A stretch of DNA of 7,151 bases, from assembly GCA_032160545.1 (NCBI GenBank), contig JAVHVN010000177.1, positions 1 through 7,151 of the forward strand. The letters run 5' to 3'. Positions 5,764 through 7,151 of this stretch are shown here, in pieces. Positions within the stretch are counted from its first letter, which is position 1. Every line of letters starts with the position of its first letter. The position numbers and the translations under genes are program-made. The notes below the pieces were generated by a model. The model was not told where the DNA came from and did not search any database. It saw only the letters and a program-made list of their open reading frames with translations. The stretch comes from DATGFB01 sp032160545. GTDB lineage: Bacteria > Actinomycetota > Actinomycetes > Mycobacteriales > Jatrophihabitantaceae.

Positions 5764-6680
5764 CCACCGCCACCCCGGCCGGGCCCTCCGGTCCGTCCGT
5801 CCCCTCCGTACCGAGGGGGCCCGACCGGCGCGGTGCCCTCTCGGCGTTCTTCGCGCCCAAGCGCCGAACCCGGCTGGCGGCGCTGCTCAGCCTGCCGATG
5901 CTCTGGCTGGTCGTCGCCTACCTCGGCTCCATCGGCGTCCTGCTCGCCTCCGCCTTCTGGACGCGCGACTACTTCACCGGCAATGTCGTGCACCAGCTCT
6001 CGACGTCGAACCTGCACGCCGTCTACACCGAGTCGATCTATCGCACGGTCGCGCTGCGCACGCTCGGTGTGGCCGTGCTGGTGACCGTGATCGATGCGCT
6101 GATCGCGTTCCCGATGGCGTTCTACATGAGCAAGGTGGCGCACCACCGCACCCGCACCGTGCTCGTCATCGCAGTGCTGAGCCCGCTGTGGGCCAGCTAT
6201 CTGGTGAAGGCCTACGCGTGGCGCACGCTGCTCGCGCCGAACGGGCCGCTGGCGTGGCTGACCGGCGGGCACACGCCCGGCTACGGGCTGACCGCCACCG
6301 TCATCACCCTGGCCTACCTCTGGCTGCCGTACATGGTGATCCCGGTGTTCGCGGGCTTCGAGCGGGTGCCGTGGTCGCTGCTCGAGGCGAGCGCCGACCT
6401 CGGCGCCGGAGCCGGCCGCACGATCCGCTCGGTGATCGTGCCGATGGTCTTCCCGGCGATCGCCGCCGGCTCCATCTTCACGTTCTCGCTCACCCTCGGC
6501 GACTACATCGCGGTGAGCATCGTCGGGGGCAAGACGCAGTTGCTCGCGAATCTCATCTACGGCCAGCTCGTCGTGGCGCAGAACCAGCCGCTCGCCGCAG
6601 CGCTCACCACGATCCCGCTCGCAGCGATCGTCCTGTACCTGCTGCTCATGCGGCGCACCGGAGCATTGGAGAACGTCTGA
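5742..6680 (+). CDS. ydcU: Polyamine-type ABC transporter permease 1 (PotB/YdcU family)
   Basis: This is one of the two membrane-spanning channel subunits. From GTG 5742 it is 312 aa (E. coli YdcU is 313), with about six membrane segments near residues 50-72, 105-129, 138-156, 184-205, 232-252 and 286-303. The cytoplasmic EAA loop that docks on the ATPase is EASADLGAGAGRTIRSVIVP at 215-234. WASYLVKAYAW (150-160), YLWLPYMVIPV (192-202) and AAGSIFTFSLTLGDYI (241-256) match the YdcU pattern. The start is uncertain: between the end of ydcS and the first membrane segment there is no in-frame ATG, GTG or TTG. Translation must begin inside ydcS at GTG 5742, GTG 5730 or 5688, or at a non-canonical CTG 5760 overlapping the ydcS stop. 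None has a good Shine-Dalgarno. The N-terminal tail before residue 30 is Pro/Ser/Gly-rich and unlike the rest. Confidence 0.9.
   Translation: MAADQGLTTATPAGPSGPSVPSVPRGPDRRGALSAFFAPKRRTRLAALLSLPMLWLVVAYLGSIGVLLASAFWTRDYFTGNVVHQLSTSNLHAVYTESIYRTVALRTLGVAVLVTVIDALIAFPMAFYMSKVAHHRTRTVLVIAVLSPLWASYLVKAYAWRTLLAPNGPLAWLTGGHTPGYGLTATVITLAYLWLPYMVIPVFAGFERVPWSLLEASADLGAGAGRTIRSVIVPMVFPAIAAGSIFTFSLTLGDYIAVSIVGGKTQLLANLIYGQLVVAQNQPLAAALTTIPLAAIVLYLLLMRRTGALENV
5801..5818 (+). repeat. Stable hairpin at the ydcS-ydcU junction
   Basis: CCCCTC (5801-5806) and GAGGGG (5813-5818) form a perfect 6-bp stem with a 6-nt loop, 38 nt after the ydcS stop. An alternative 7-bp pairing joins CGGGCCC (5780-5786) with GGGCCCG (5817-5823). 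No U-run follows. Stem-loops between a binding-protein gene and its permease genes commonly protect the upstream message and lower permease output; that role here is inference. Confidence 0.4.
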
Positions 6681-7151
6681 TGCTGCTGTCGTCGCGGCTG
6701 CGCTGGCTGCTGCGGGTCGCAACGTGGGTCGGGCTCGCATTCCTCTACGTCCCGCTCGCCATCGTCGTGCTGAACGCGTTCAACAAGTCGCGGACGTTCG
6801 CGTTCCCCCCTACCGGCTACACGCTCAAGTGGTGGGACGCCGCAGCGCACAGCGACGGCGCGCGGACGGCACTGTGGACGTCGGTCAAGGCCGGGCTCGG
6901 CGCCACCGCGATCGCGCTCGTCCTCGGCACGATGGCGGCGTTCGCGGTCCAGCGCTACCGCTTCTTCGGCCGCAACACGGTGAGCTTCCTGGTGATCCTG
7001 CCGATCGCGCTGCCGGGCATCGTCACCGGCATCGCACTGAACGCGGCGTTGAACCAGACGGTCGGCAGCGCGAACTTCGGGCTCAAGACGGTGATCATCG
7101 GCCATGCCACGTTCTGCGTCGTGATCGTCTACAACAACGTGCAGGCCCGGC
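6680..7151 (+). CDS. ydcV: Polyamine-type ABC transporter permease 2 (PotC/YdcV family), first 157 residues
   Basis: This is the second membrane channel subunit, partner of the permease just upstream. The ATG at 6680-6682 shares one base with the preceding stop (TGATG), a standard coupled junction that keeps the two permeases in balance. The visible 157 residues show four membrane segments, about 12-34, 67-89, 100-121 and 136-153. The blocks FAFPPTGYTLKWW (40-52), LPIALPGIVTGIAL (107-120) and IGHATFCVVIVYNNV (140-154) match the YdcV/PotC pattern. The frame is still open at the window edge, and the EAA loop and last helices should follow outside. No defect is seen. Family assignment is secure; substrate is inferred from the operon. 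Confidence 0.92.
   Translation, partial: MLLSSRLRWLLRVATWVGLAFLYVPLAIVVLNAFNKSRTFAFPPTGYTLKWWDAAAHSDGARTALWTSVKAGLGATAIALVLGTMAAFAVQRYRFFGRNTVSFLVILPIALPGIVTGIALNAALNQTVGSANFGLKTVIIGHATFCVVIVYNNVQAR

Noticed and set aside
1..7151. CRISPR arrays, tRNA or rRNA genes, insertion sequences, integration sites
   Set aside because: No regularly spaced repeats, transposase or integrase motifs, or cloverleaf-like sequences were noticed on either strand by eye.

Overview
The window looks like chromosomal DNA from a high-GC actinomycete. G+C is about 70% by eye, third codon positions are overwhelmingly G or C, GTG starts are common, the lipoprotein has an actinobacterial-style signal, and LeuA is of the long form seen in Mycobacterium and Streptomyces. 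The genus cannot be named from this sequence.

Left part, minus strand (1-1160): the first 338 codons of leuA (2-isopropylmalate synthase, first committed step of leucine synthesis), cut off by the window edge. It is preceded by an 85-nt structured leader and a 14-residue leader peptide with three consecutive Leu codons. This has the layout of a ribosome-mediated leucine attenuator. A -10-like TAGACT sits just upstream.

Middle (1148-1576, plus strand): an open frame with coding-like composition that resembles only the C-terminal end of a multi-spanning PIG-V/GPI-mannosyltransferase-like membrane protein. It has no convincing start and is probably a decayed remnant.

Right part, plus strand (about 1614-7151): a polyamine uptake and oxidation operon. 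It begins with a promoter-like region carrying a near-perfect direct repeat, then patD (gamma-aminobutyraldehyde dehydrogenase). Next are a 74-aa stand-alone biotinyl-domain protein of the TB7.3 type, an ABC ATPase (YdcT/PotA type), a lipoprotein substrate-binding protein (YdcS/PotD type) and two permeases (YdcU/PotB and YdcV/PotC types, the second cut off by the window end). The same five functions make up the E. coli ydcSTUV-patD(ydcW) operon, but here the dehydrogenase comes first, the ATPase precedes the binding protein, and a biotinyl-carrier gene is inserted and overlaps the ATPase by 4 nt. Most junctions are tight or overlapping (GTGA, TGATG), so one transcript is likely. The inferred job is putrescine or spermidine-like uptake, with oxidation of the derived 4-aminobutanal to GABA.

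I see no mobile element, CRISPR array, tRNA or rRNA, and nothing that I would call a wholly new system. The points most worth a second look are the leucine leader, the biotinyl protein embedded in a polyamine operon, the tandem repeat before patD, and the structured RNA elements flanking the binding-protein gene.
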